This document shows positions 16,876-25,265 of a DNA stretch of 64,000 nucleotides, piece after piece. The stretch covers positions 310,001 through 374,000 of the forward strand of contig NZ_QYZP01000002.1 of assembly GCF_003595215.1 (NCBI RefSeq), in the 5' to 3' direction. Source of the stretch: Nesterenkonia natronophila. Lineage in GTDB: Bacteria; Actinomycetota; Actinomycetes; Actinomycetales; Micrococcaceae. Position 1 is the first letter of the stretch. Each line of letters opens with the position of its first letter. A program made the position numbers and the translations under genes. The notes under the pieces were generated by a model that searched no databases, was not told the origin of the DNA, and worked only from the letters and a program-made list of their open reading frames with translations.

Positions 16876-17937
16876 TCACTCGCTGGTGAACTCGTAGTAT
16901 TCGCGGGCGATCTCGAAGCCCTCACCGGTGCGCTGGGACCAGCACTCAAAAAACATCTCATTGGCCTCGCATGCGAAGTCCGTGTTGCCGGTCAGCTCGC
17001 CATACTGCAGCTGCTGTGTCTGAGAAGACACCGAACTGCTGCAGTCGATGGTGGCGGGGCCCTGGTCGGAAACCCGGAACGTGACCCCTCCTTCGCAATC
17101 CTCCGGTGCGTCGAAATTGTACTCTGTGACGGTGCAGCGCAGGTCATCGGCATCAAGCTGGCAGTTGATGTTCCCGGTGGGCGAGGAAAACTCTGTGATG
17201 CTTAGCGCCTCGTCCGGAACTGGCCGCTCGAACTCTGCATCATCTTCCTGCTGGTCGTCATCTGCCTCATCATCATCTTCAGGAGCGGGAGACTGCTCGG
17301 GGTCATCCTCGGATCCAGGTGGGGACTGCTGAGTCTGCTCGGAGTCGTCGTCCTGCTCGGCAGAGTCATTGGCGTTGGGCTGACCAGCTGCGGGTTCATC
17401 GTCGCCGAAGGGGTTTCCCATCAGCAGGAAATACGTCGCGGCAAGCGCGCCTACTGTGAGCAGCCCAAGGAGGAAGACCAAGACACCCGCTCCTCCCCTC
17501 CTTCTGCGAGGTGTTGCCCCCTCATCCGGGTCGGTGACGGCTCCCGGGGTGTAGGCGGCATGGCCTGTATAGGCGGGCTGCTGTTCCGCTGCGTAGCCAG
17601 CTGGAGAGCCGAACACTTGCTGGTCAAATTCGGGTCGGGGCTGCTGGGGCACAGGCTGGGTGGGGGCATGATGGACAGGCGGATGGTGAACTGCGCCGAA
17701 TTCGTCCGTCGGAAGAACTTGAGTGGAGTGGTCACTGTCTGGGGCCCCGTGGCGACGAGCCAGTGCCGCGTCGATCTCCGGCTCACCGAGCCCAGCAAGC
17801 CACTCACGGAGCTCAGGGTAGGTGTTGGGGTTTTCAGCAATGATCGGCCGGAGGTCAGGCCGAGCACGAACCAACTCGTACAGCTGTGCATGGGAGGTGG
17901 TCGGGTCAGCTGCCTGAGCTGCAGGGTCCTGAGTCAT
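16876..17937 (-). CDS. LRV-repeat membrane protein with acidic linker and Cys-containing outer domain
   Basis: 353 aa, function unknown. Residues about 10-65 resemble the variant leucine-rich repeat domain of actinobacteria (QLYELVRARPDLRPIIAEN, then PELREWL). A Pro/Gln-rich stretch, a basic patch (RRRRGG) and one membrane segment near residue 155 follow. Next is a strongly acidic linker (about 180-240, Asp/Glu/Gln/Ser) and an outer domain with five cysteines that could form disulfides. The inside-out order suggests a bitopic envelope protein. The neighbouring DsbA-like gene may help its folding (inference). Confidence 0.8.
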   Translation of the reverse strand: MTQDPAAQAADPTTSHAQLYELVRARPDLRPIIAENPNTYPELREWLAGLGEPEIDAALARRHGAPDSDHSTQVLPTDEFGAVHHPPVHHAPTQPVPQQPRPEFDQQVFGSPAGYAAEQQPAYTGHAAYTPGAVTDPDEGATPRRRRGGAGVLVFLLGLLTVGALAATYFLLMGNPFGDDEPAAGQPNANDSAEQDDDSEQTQQSPPGSEDDPEQSPAPEDDDEADDDQQEDDAEFERPVPDEALSITEFSSPTGNINCQLDADDLRCTVTEYNFDAPEDCEGGVTFRVSDQGPATIDCSSSVSSQTQQLQYGELTGNTDFACEANEMFFECWSQRTGEGFEIAREYYEFTSE

Positions 17938-18006
17938 GGGAACATCATGCCAAACCTGGCGTGAGAAATGCTGTCATCATGAGCGGAGGTTACCTCCGGG
18001 CGGGCG

Positions 18007-18684
18007 TCACTCGCTGTCCGCGGCTGTGACGTGCTGGTCGAGGTTCATGAACTCATCTCCTGGGACTTCCTCTCCATCGATGAGCACTGTGGGGGTACCT
18101 TCGATGCCGGCCTCGTTCAGGGCTGCCTGGGTGGTGTCGTCGACGAATCCCTCAAAGGTCCCATCGGACAGGCACTGCCCGATGTCAGCCCCGTGACTCT
18201 CCGCCCGATCAGCCAGATCCTGCTCGCTCAGTTCGTCCACCTCGGTGCGCTCCGCCGTCACCTGGCCCACGTAGGAGAAGTAGTTCTCGGGGGACTCTTC
18301 GGCCATGCAGGCGAATGCATTCGTGGCAGCCTTGGAATAGTCGCTCACGAAGGCCACACTTCGGTATTCCAAGGTAATGTCCCCATCTGTCAACCACTGC
18401 TCCAGATCGCTGTGGAAGGCGGCCTCCATCTGCGCACATGCGGGGCACGCGGGATCACTGAAAATGAGCACATGCGGTGCATCTGATTGGCCCTCAGGAG
18501 AGATCTCGGAGGGGGAGGTAAGGAGAAACCCACCGTGCTCATTGGCCAGTGAGGGCGCATCGGCTGGCGGGCCGGCGTCCTGAGCTTCGGAAGTTTCACC
18601 GCCGAAGGTCCCACAGGAAGCCAGTGCTAAGACAGCCGCCGTACCTGCGGCGGCGGGGAGGGACGGGTTCTGATTTCGTGGCAT
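18007..18684 (-). CDS. DsbA-like thioredoxin-fold lipoprotein
   Basis: 225-aa secreted, lipid-anchored protein, probably a thiol-disulfide oxidoreductase. A signal peptide ends in the lipobox LASC (Cys24). The thioredoxin fold carries CPAC at Cys80-Cys83 after VLIFSDPA, and a cis-proline loop GIEGTPTVLID, as in DsbA-family proteins that introduce disulfides outside the membrane. ATG 18684 is preferred because GGTAAGGTG lies just upstream; a GTG at 18705 would overlap pdxT. It is transcribed after pdxT on the same strand with an 11-bp gap. Confidence 0.88.
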   Translation of the reverse strand: MPRNQNPSLPAAAGTAAVLALASCGTFGGETSEAQDAGPPADAPSLANEHGGFLLTSPSEISPEGQSDAPHVLIFSDPACPACAQMEAAFHSDLEQWLTDGDITLEYRSVAFVSDYSKAATNAFACMAEESPENYFSYVGQVTAERTEVDELSEQDLADRAESHGADIGQCLSDGTFEGFVDDTTQAALNEAGIEGTPTVLIDGEEVPGDEFMNLDQHVTAADSE

Positions 18685-18694
18685 CGATCGCACC

Positions 18695-19282
18695 TTACCC
18701 AGCACTCAGGTCAGTGAAAAGTTGGTGAAGCCGGTAGTCCGGGGTGAGTTCGGGATGAAAGCTGGCAGCGAGAACTCTTCCATGGCGTACCGCCACAGGG
18801 TGACCATGAGCCTCCGCCAGTACCTCCACACTGGGAGAGGTGATCTCTTCGATCACCGGAGCGCGGATGAACACCGCAGGCAGTGGCGAATCCAGACCGG
18901 TAACTTCAAGGTCGTCCTCGAACGAGTGCACCTGGCTGCCGTATGCATTCCTGCGAACGACAACGCCGAGGCCGCCGATCCTTTCGAAACCCACCAGAGC
19001 CTCTGCATCGGAAACCTTGTCTGCCGAAAGGATCAGACCGGCACAGGTTCCGAACACCGCCATGCCCTCGTCGAGCCGGTGGCGAATGGCTGGCATCAGC
19101 TGTACCGGTGCGGCCAGCCTAGCCATTGCCGTGGACTCGCCACCAGGCACGACCAAGCCGTCGAGACCCTCGAGCTCGGCGGGCCGACGGACTTTGCGAA
19201 CCTCAGCCCCGGAGTCGCGCAGAGCACGTTCGTGTTCAGCAACAGCGCCCTGCAGAGCAAGGACGCCAATCTTCGGAGCCAA
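18695..19282 (-). CDS. pdxT: Pyridoxal 5'-phosphate synthase, glutaminase subunit
   Basis: Class I glutaminase that supplies ammonia to PdxS in the ribose-5-phosphate-dependent route to vitamin B6. 195 aa, usual length. Seen: IGVLALQGAVAEH at the N-terminus, PGGESTAM, the nucleophilic Cys in FGTCAGLI, and the His-x-Glu pair in SFHPELTPD, completing the catalytic triad. It lies 121 bp downstream of pdxS on the same strand, the standard pairing. Confidence 0.97.
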   Translation of the reverse strand: MAPKIGVLALQGAVAEHERALRDSGAEVRKVRRPAELEGLDGLVVPGGESTAMARLAAPVQLMPAIRHRLDEGMAVFGTCAGLILSADKVSDAEALVGFERIGGLGVVVRRNAYGSQVHSFEDDLEVTGLDSPLPAVFIRAPVIEEITSPSVEVLAEAHGHPVAVRHGRVLAASFHPELTPDYRLHQLFTDLSAG

Positions 19283-19403
19283 AGAGCCTCCTGCTGGTTA
19301 GTCTCATGGATCTGTTGGGTTCTCAGGCCGAGATGGGACGGTGATGACCCAACACAGTGCTGATGATGTGTGGAGAAGCTAGCGGAGCGGTGCAGTTCCG
19401 GTG

Positions 19404-20315
19404 TTACCAGCCGCGCTCTGCCAGCCGGTGCGGGGCCGGCAGGTCTGAGACGTTGAGCCCTACCATTGCCTCGCCGAGGCCGGTGGAGACATCGGCGATG
19501 ACTTCCGGATCGTCGTAATAGGTGGTGGCCTTGACGATGGCCGCAGCGCGGGCCGCCGGATTGCCAGCCTTGAAGATGCCTGAGCCGACGAAGACTCCGT
19601 CTGCGCCCATCTGCATCATCATGGCAGCATCCGCGGGGGTGGCGACACCGCCGGCGACGAACATCACCACCGGCAGGCGGCCCTCGTGAGCGACTTGCCG
19701 CACCAGATCGTAGGGCGCCTGCAGTTCTTTGGCCGCAACATAGAGCTCGTTCTCCGCCATGGACCGCAGCTGTGCGATCTCCGCATTGATGGTGCGAATG
19801 TGCTTCATCGCCTCCGAGACATCACCGGTACCGGCCTCGCCCTTGGAACGGATCATTGAGGCGCCCTCGGTGATGCGCCGCAACGCCTCACCCAAGTTGG
19901 TCGCACCGCACACGAAGGGGACCTGGAACTTGGACTTGTCGATGTGGTGGACGTAGTCGGCAGGGGAGAGGACCTCCGACTCATCGATGTAGTCGACCTT
20001 GAGATGCTCAAGGATCTGCGCCTCTACAAAGTGACCGATGCGGGCCTTGGCCATCACCGGGATGGAGACGGCATCGATGATGCCCTTGATAAGGTCCGGG
20101 TCGGACATCCGAGACACGCCACCGGTGGCGCGGATGTCTGCGGGCACCCGTTCCAGGGCCATGACTGCGACGGCACCGGCCTCTTCAGCGATTGTGGCCT
20201 GCTCAGGGGTGACCACATCCATGATGACGCCGCCTTTGAGCATTTGAGCGAGTCCGGTATTCACCGTGGTGGCGCCGGTGGAGGGGGTTCCATAGTTGTA
20301 GGCCGTGCTGGTCAT
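19404..20315 (-). CDS. pdxS: Pyridoxal 5'-phosphate synthase, synthase subunit
   Basis: TIM-barrel enzyme that builds PLP from ribose 5-phosphate, glyceraldehyde 3-phosphate and PdxT-derived ammonia. 303 aa. Characteristic stretches: [33 protein letters not shown] (with a catalytic lysine), and [15 protein letters not shown]; the C-terminal half contains [13 protein letters not shown]. The start has AAGGAG 5 nt upstream. The strong hairpin at 20335-20364 just upstream should end pspA transcription, so pdxS needs its own promoter in the short gap or depends on readthrough. Confidence 0.97.
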   Translation of the reverse strand: MTSTAYNYGTPSTGATTVNTGLAQMLKGGVIMDVVTPEQATIAEEAGAVAVMALERVPADIRATGGVSRMSDPDLIKGIIDAVSIPVMAKARIGHFVEAQILEHLKVDYIDESEVLSPADYVHHIDKSKFQVPFVCGATNLGEALRRITEGASMIRSKGEAGTGDVSEAMKHIRTINAEIAQLRSMAENELYVAAKELQAPYDLVRQVAHEGRLPVVMFVAGGVATPADAAMMMQMGADGVFVGSGIFKAGNPAARAAAIVKATTYYDDPEVIADVSTGLGEAMVGLNVSDLPAPHRLAERGW

Positions 20316-20334
20316 TCGTCTCCTTGGACAAAGA

Positions 20335-20364
20335 AATGGGGAGCTGATAGTTCAGCTCCCCATT
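20335..20364 (-). terminator. Rho-independent terminator of pspA
   Basis: A perfect 13-bp stem: AATGGGGAGCTGA (20335-20347) pairs with TCAGCTCCCCATT (20352-20364) around a 4-base loop. Read on the minus strand it is followed by TTTCTTTG. It lies between the pspA stop and the pdxS start. Confidence 0.85.
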
Positions 20365-20382
20365 GTCTCAGATTATTCCGAC

Positions 20383-21189
20383 TCAGGCTTTATGCTTCTC
20401 AGTCTCCAGGGCTGCGAAATCCTCTTCTGTCACGCCAGTGCCCGATTCGCTTCCGGGGCTGAGCTCGGCCGGGCTGGAGGAGCTCGATTTCAAGGCCGCG
20501 AGTCGAGCCTCAATTTCGGCCTGTTCCCCCAGGTCCTCCAGGGATTCGAACTGGGCATCCAGGCTCGATGCGGTGAGTTCATTCTGGCCGCGCACGCGCG
20601 CTTCTTCACGGCGGATCTTCTCCTCGAACCGTCCCACCTCCGAGGTGGGATCCATCACATCGATGGACTTCACCGCATCATGTACCTGGGACTGGGCGTG
20701 AGCGGCCTTCGAGCGCGCCACCAGCTCGTCACGCTTCGACAGCAGCTGCTGGCGCTTGGTCTTCATCTGCTCCAGCCCGGTCCGGAGGCGCTCCACAATC
20801 TCCCGCTGAGACTGGATCGTGGGCTCTGCGTTCTTAGCAGAGCTTTCTGCGTCGAGCTGGCGCTGAATGGCCACTTTGGCAAGATTGTCGAACTTCGCCG
20901 CGTTCTCATCATTGCTCTCGCTGCGGAAATCATCGGCCTTGCGGGAGGCGGCCAATGCCTTCTGGCCCCAGGAGCGCGCAGTCTCGAGGTCTTCCTTGTA
21001 GTCGTCCTCCATCATCCGCAGGTTCCCGATGGTCTGAGCGACCGCCTCCTCGGCTTCACGGATGTTGTCGGTGAAATCACGCACCATCTGATCCAACATC
21101 TTCTCCGGATCCTCGGCACGGTCCAGCATCGCGTTGACGTTGGCGCGGACCAGCTGGGACATCCGGCCGAAAATGGACTGCTTAGTCAC
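20383..21189 (-). CDS. pspA: PspA/IM30-family envelope stress protein
   Basis: 268-aa peripheral membrane protein that coats and stabilises the cytoplasmic membrane under stress. The N-terminus SIFGRMSQLVRANVNAMLDR and the following DPEKMLDQMVRDF are the classic PspA start. The remainder is a long alpha-helical coiled coil (residues 30-220) and a Ser/Glu-rich tail. GTG 21189 is chosen because AAGGAAAGG lies 9 nt upstream; the GTG at 21198 abuts that site. It stands 120 bp downstream of the coiled-coil membrane-protein gene and probably shares its transcript. Confidence 0.93.
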   Translation of the reverse strand: MTKQSIFGRMSQLVRANVNAMLDRAEDPEKMLDQMVRDFTDNIREAEEAVAQTIGNLRMMEDDYKEDLETARSWGQKALAASRKADDFRSESNDENAAKFDNLAKVAIQRQLDAESSAKNAEPTIQSQREIVERLRTGLEQMKTKRQQLLSKRDELVARSKAAHAQSQVHDAVKSIDVMDPTSEVGRFEEKIRREEARVRGQNELTASSLDAQFESLEDLGEQAEIEARLAALKSSSSSPAELSPGSESGTGVTEEDFAALETEKHKA

Positions 21190-21308
21190 AGTGATCACCT
21201 TTCCTTGAGGGGCGTCGAACCATTCTGATCGATCACCTTCACGATACTAACGCCATAGGCTGGTATGACATCAGCCCCTAGGTGGATATTTTCTGCGGCA
21301 ATGCCCTA

Positions 21309-22796
21309 TCAGAAGAATCCCCGCCGCCGCCGGCGCCCATAGCCGAAGCCGCCTCCGTAGCCCATGGGGCGGTGTCTGCCAGGGTAACCGAAGCCGCCGA
21401 AGCCGCCTCCGGTGCCGTAGCCGCCGCCCATGGACTGCATCTGAGCAGTCGCAGCTTCGCGCTCGGCGATCTGAGCGGCCTGCACGGCCAAAGTCTTGGC
21501 CTGCTGTGCCAGCTCCACCGCCCGGGAGGGCTGAGAGTCCCCGACTGTCTGTGCTTCCGTCAGGCAGCGCTCGGCCTCAGCCATCCGGGTCCGAGCTGTG
21601 GAGGACACTCCATAGCGCCGTGAGCGGAGGAAATCTAGGGAGGACTGCACTTGGTGGCGAGCGGTCAGCAGCTCATGCTGCAGCATCTCCCGGGCGCGGC
21701 GATCCTGGGCTTGGCGGTCACGCACGGAGTTCAGTGGGAGGTCAAGCTCACGGTGGGCAAGCTCCAGCTGCTGCAGCAGCTCCAGCGGGTCGATCCGCTG
21801 CCCGGAGTCCAAGGCGCGTTTCGCTCGGCTGACCGCGTTCTCAGCAGCGGCAATCGGCCCCGCCAGCTCTGGGGCCTGACCTGCCTGGTAGGTGGCTTTG
21901 GCCTGGGCGAGGTCCTGCTCCGTCTGAGCAATGCCCACGTCAATGTTTTTGGCGGCGCTCTTGAGACGTTCGGCAGCTTCCTCCATCGACTCCAGGAGTC
22001 GTTGGGCGTCGGCGGTCGCCTGCTCGCCGGAGTGCAGAGCAACTACTGCCTCCGCAGTGTTTCCCTGCTCAACGGCTGCAGAGGCCTGGGCCCGCGAATC
22101 CTCCGCCGCCTCGAGACTGGTGCCCGCTTGGTGCAGATTGTCGCGGTACTGGCCCAGGGCGTCGTCGCTATAGTGTTCGATCAGGCTGGTGAGGGCTGAA
22201 CCTGCGCGGGCGCGTCGGTCCCGCAAGCGGTCCAGCTGTTGCACCAGTTCGTTCAGCGCCGGTGTGGGATCGCGCTCAAGATTCCGCAGCTGATCAAACT
22301 GGTCCTTATGAGACTGGAGAGTCTCGTTGACCTGTTCACAGCTCCTAACGATCTGCTTATAGAGGTCGCGGGACCGGGATTCGTCGGCGTCATCTGCAGA
22401 GTCCACCTGCTGCTGCAGTCGGAAAGACTCACTCAGGTGCTTCCTGGCTTGGTTCAGGTCCTCCTGAAAGGGCGCTACCTGTTCATCCCCGTATGAGGCA
22501 GAGGCGAACAACAGCTCTTGGTCGCTGGACTGCACGGCGTTGTCGGCGGCCACCAACAGTTCACCGGCCTGAAGCCTGAGTTCCTCGGTTGATTTCTGGT
22601 CCAGGGGATCACGCTCGATATCACCCTTCGGCTTCCCAACGGAGCCATCGATGAAACGTCGAGTCCGTTTCCTGCCTCCGGAGAGGTAGACTGCCCCCAC
22701 ACCGATGAGCAGCAAAATGGCCGCGCCGATGAGTAGAGGCCCAACGATCACAGCGCCGGTCGCCACAGGAAGCGTGAACAGGGTTTCTGGCACCAT
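21309..22796 (-). CDS. Coiled-coil membrane protein, like the C-terminal part of TPM-domain proteins
   Basis: About 495 aa. One membrane segment near residues 12-40 is followed by RKRTRR, a long series of coiled coils (about 60-430) and a Gly/Tyr-rich, basic tail (GYGTGGGFGGFGYPG, then RRRRR). Longer actinobacterial proteins with this architecture carry a secreted TPM (YgcG-like) domain before the membrane segment; here that domain is absent. The start is uncertain: ATG 22796 or ATG 22832, neither with a good ribosome-binding site. That weak start fits loss of a 5' part. Location upstream of pspA suggests an envelope role. Confidence 0.7.
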   Translation of the reverse strand: MVPETLFTLPVATGAVIVGPLLIGAAILLLIGVGAVYLSGGRKRTRRFIDGSVGKPKGDIERDPLDQKSTEELRLQAGELLVAADNAVQSSDQELLFASASYGDEQVAPFQEDLNQARKHLSESFRLQQQVDSADDADESRSRDLYKQIVRSCEQVNETLQSHKDQFDQLRNLERDPTPALNELVQQLDRLRDRRARAGSALTSLIEHYSDDALGQYRDNLHQAGTSLEAAEDSRAQASAAVEQGNTAEAVVALHSGEQATADAQRLLESMEEAAERLKSAAKNIDVGIAQTEQDLAQAKATYQAGQAPELAGPIAAAENAVSRAKRALDSGQRIDPLELLQQLELAHRELDLPLNSVRDRQAQDRRAREMLQHELLTARHQVQSSLDFLRSRRYGVSSTARTRMAEAERCLTEAQTVGDSQPSRAVELAQQAKTLAVQAAQIAEREAATAQMQSMGGGYGTGGGFGGFGYPGRHRPMGYGGGFGYGRRRRRGFF

Positions 22797-22917
22797 AATC
22801 AGGAGTCTATAGGAGACACTGCTGACGATCATCGGTGAAGGGACTGTCCAGGTACGAATGGCAAAGTCATCTGGCTGGCCTGTCCGTCACCGTCCTATGC
22901 AGGAGCACCACACGTCA

Positions 22918-24477
22918 ATGTCACAGCATCCCAGCGGCGAATTCCCCGACCCGCAGCGACCCTCTTCGCCTGGGCCCAGCGCCCACATCCCCGCACCCGG
23001 GGCCCCTATGACGCGACCAGGTGATTCGGGGCCTGAGTCCTTCTCCGCATCACATGACCAAGGGGGGGCCGCCTCTGCGTCCGCGGCGGGGCCCTCAGGC
23101 TCCGGAGAATTTGATCAGGGCCCCGGAACCCAGCCCTCCTACGTGCAGGACCGAAGCGGTGGGTCAGGCAAGCGTGGCGTCGGGTTGGGCGGTTTCGCTG
23201 CGGGAGTGCTACTCGCGGGGCTGCTGGGAGGTGGCGCGGTCTTGGGCGGACAGTACCTGCTGGGCCAGGACGGTCAAGGCTCGCCAGCCAACGGCGCTGG
23301 CGGGGGGATTGAGATCAACGCTCCGGAGGACGCTACCGCCATCTCTGCGGCTGCGGATGCGGCGGCACCATCGGTGGTGACCCTCGCGGTAGTCGGCGGA
23401 GAGGGTGCGGGGTCCGGATCGGGGATCATCCTTGATGATGAGGGCCATGTACTGACCAACACCCATGTGGTCACCCTCGGAGGCGCGGAGGCGAACCCGG
23501 AGATTCAGGTCCGGCTCTCTGACGGACGCGTCACCAGTGCTGAGGTGGTCGGCACCGATCCGCTCTCAGACCTCGCAGTGATCCGACTCTCCGACGCTGA
23601 GGATCTGCTTCCTGCGGAGCTGGGCAGCTCCGCGGACCTCAACGTGGGTGATCAGACGATCGCCATCGGGGCGCCGCTGAATCTGGACGGAACGGTCACC
23701 ACTGGAATCGTTTCCACCTTGGACCGGACCATCCAGGTGGCCTCAGCGGCTGTCGAAGGTGAGGGAGGGGCGGATCCTGACGGCCTTTTCGACGACGACG
23801 CGGAAGAGCTCCCAGAGCAGCCAAATCAGCCGGGGGAGCCCGGTGACCCTGGGGACCCCGAGGAGGACGGCTACGAGTTCTTCTTCCCGGGGACCAATCC
23901 CGCGGCGCAGCCGATTGCCCTGAATGTGATTCAGACCGACGCCGCCATCAACCAGGGAAACTCCGGGGGAGCCCTGGTTGACAGCGAGGGGCGAGTCATC
24001 GGCGTCAATGTGGCCATCGCGACCTCCGGTGGAGGCATGTTCGGGTCCGAAGGCGCTGGATCGATCGGAGTGGGTTTCGCCATCCCCATCGACTATGCCG
24101 CCCGAGTCGCCGAGGATCTCATTGAACAGGGTGAGGCCTCCCACGGGCTCCTGGGCGTCAACGTGTACCAGGCGTCAGCCGACCCGGAAGTCAATGAGCG
24201 CAACATCGAGGTCTTTCAGGATGAGGACGGACAGCCAGTCCCGGTGGCCGGCTTCAGTGTCGGAGGGCTGGTCACAGGGGTGGCTGAGGGTTCCCCAGCT
24301 GAGGAGGCCGGAATTCTAGAGGGCGACATCATCCAAGCGGTAGAAGGCCGCAGTATCGAGGACGCCAACAGTCTCACAGCCATCATCCGTGAGTACCGGG
24401 AGAATGACACCGTTACCCTCTCTGTCGTGCGTGATGGTGAACCCACTGAGGTCGACGTCACCCTCACCTCCATGTGA
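22918..24477 (+). CDS. HtrA/DegP-like membrane-anchored serine protease with PDZ domain
   Basis: Quality-control protease facing outside the membrane, about 519 aa. The N-terminal cytoplasmic tail is Pro/Ser-rich, and one Gly/Leu-rich membrane segment lies near residue 90-115. The trypsin-like domain has His in LTNTHVV, Asp in SDLAVIRL and Ser in NQGNSGGALV. The C-terminal PDZ domain contains GVAEGSPAEEAGI. An acidic Pro/Gly/Asp-rich insert of about 50 residues lies between Asp and Ser. Start candidates are ATG 22918 (GGAG 12 nt upstream), 22897 and 22858. The stop overlaps the PIG-L start as GTGA. Confidence 0.93.
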   Translation: MSQHPSGEFPDPQRPSSPGPSAHIPAPGAPMTRPGDSGPESFSASHDQGGAASASAAGPSGSGEFDQGPGTQPSYVQDRSGGSGKRGVGLGGFAAGVLLAGLLGGGAVLGGQYLLGQDGQGSPANGAGGGIEINAPEDATAISAAADAAAPSVVTLAVVGGEGAGSGSGIILDDEGHVLTNTHVVTLGGAEANPEIQVRLSDGRVTSAEVVGTDPLSDLAVIRLSDAEDLLPAELGSSADLNVGDQTIAIGAPLNLDGTVTTGIVSTLDRTIQVASAAVEGEGGADPDGLFDDDAEELPEQPNQPGEPGDPGDPEEDGYEFFFPGTNPAAQPIALNVIQTDAAINQGNSGGALVDSEGRVIGVNVAIATSGGGMFGSEGAGSIGVGFAIPIDYAARVAEDLIEQGEASHGLLGVNVYQASADPEVNERNIEVFQDEDGQPVPVAGFSVGGLVTGVAEGSPAEEAGILEGDIIQAVEGRSIEDANSLTAIIREYRENDTVTLSVVRDGEPTEVDVTLTSM

Positions 24478-25265
24478 TCTCACCGATGCCGACACCGCCC
24501 CCAGCCGACTCTCGGCTCTGCCAGCCGGTTGAGCTCATCGCTGAACTCAACTTGGACACTGTGCTGGCTGTGGCTGCGCACCCGGATGACATCGACTTCG
24601 GAAGCGCAGCCACAATTGCTGCGCTGACTGAGGCTGGGGTCGACGTGGCCCTCTGCCTGCTGACCACAGGTGACGCTGGAGGGTTCGACACCGACAGGAA
24701 CGCTGAGGAGACCAGCCGCATCAGAAGGGCGGAACAGGAGGCTGCCGCCAGCGTGGTCGGGATATCTGAAGTCATCGTGTTGGATGAGCGTGACGGATGT
24801 GTTCAGCCCACCTATGAGCTGGTGGGTGAACTGGTGCGTGTGATGCGTCAGACTCAGCCTCAGGCGGTGCTGAGTTTCCACCCGGAGCGGGCTTGGGACC
24901 GCCTGCAGAAGGCCCATCCCGATCATCTGGCGACCGGTGAAGCAGTGGTGCGTGCGGTTTATCCCTACGTGGAGAACCCTTTCGCCTACCCGGAATTGGC
25001 GGCTGCCGGGCTGCCTGCGTTCAAGGTTCAGCACCTGTTGCTGATGGGTTCGCCAGCAGAGCGGGTGAATCTTCGGGTGGACGTCACCGGATACGAGGAC
25101 CGGAAGCTGTCCGCGCTGGGTCGGCATTTCAGTCAGCACCGCGACGCTGACCGGATGCGCGAGTTCGTCACCGAGCAACTGCGGACCGTGCACGGCTCCG
25201 GCGGCTACGCGGAGGAGTTCCACCATGTGGTGGTCAACGATCCCCAGACCATTTCAGGTTTCTAG
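24474..25265 (+). CDS. PIG-L family LmbE-like deacetylase
   Basis: 263-aa zinc-dependent deacetylase of the GlcNAc-PI/MshB superfamily. Metal-binding AAHPDDIDFG lies near residue 35 and a second ligand region in HPDHLATG. N-terminal Rossmann-like strands (LDTVLAVAAHPDD) are clear. The GTG overlaps the HtrA stop; ATG 24486 is an alternative. Relatives act in mycothiol synthesis or sugar-conjugate turnover, and this sequence does not settle the substrate. The stop shares CTAG with the convergent sigma/anti-sigma gene. Confidence 0.88.
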   Translation: MISPMPTPPPADSRLCQPVELIAELNLDTVLAVAAHPDDIDFGSAATIAALTEAGVDVALCLLTTGDAGGFDTDRNAEETSRIRRAEQEAAASVVGISEVIVLDERDGCVQPTYELVGELVRVMRQTQPQAVLSFHPERAWDRLQKAHPDHLATGEAVVRAVYPYVENPFAYPELAAAGLPAFKVQHLLLMGSPAERVNLRVDVTGYEDRKLSALGRHFSQHRDADRMREFVTEQLRTVHGSGGYAEEFHHVVVNDPQTISGF

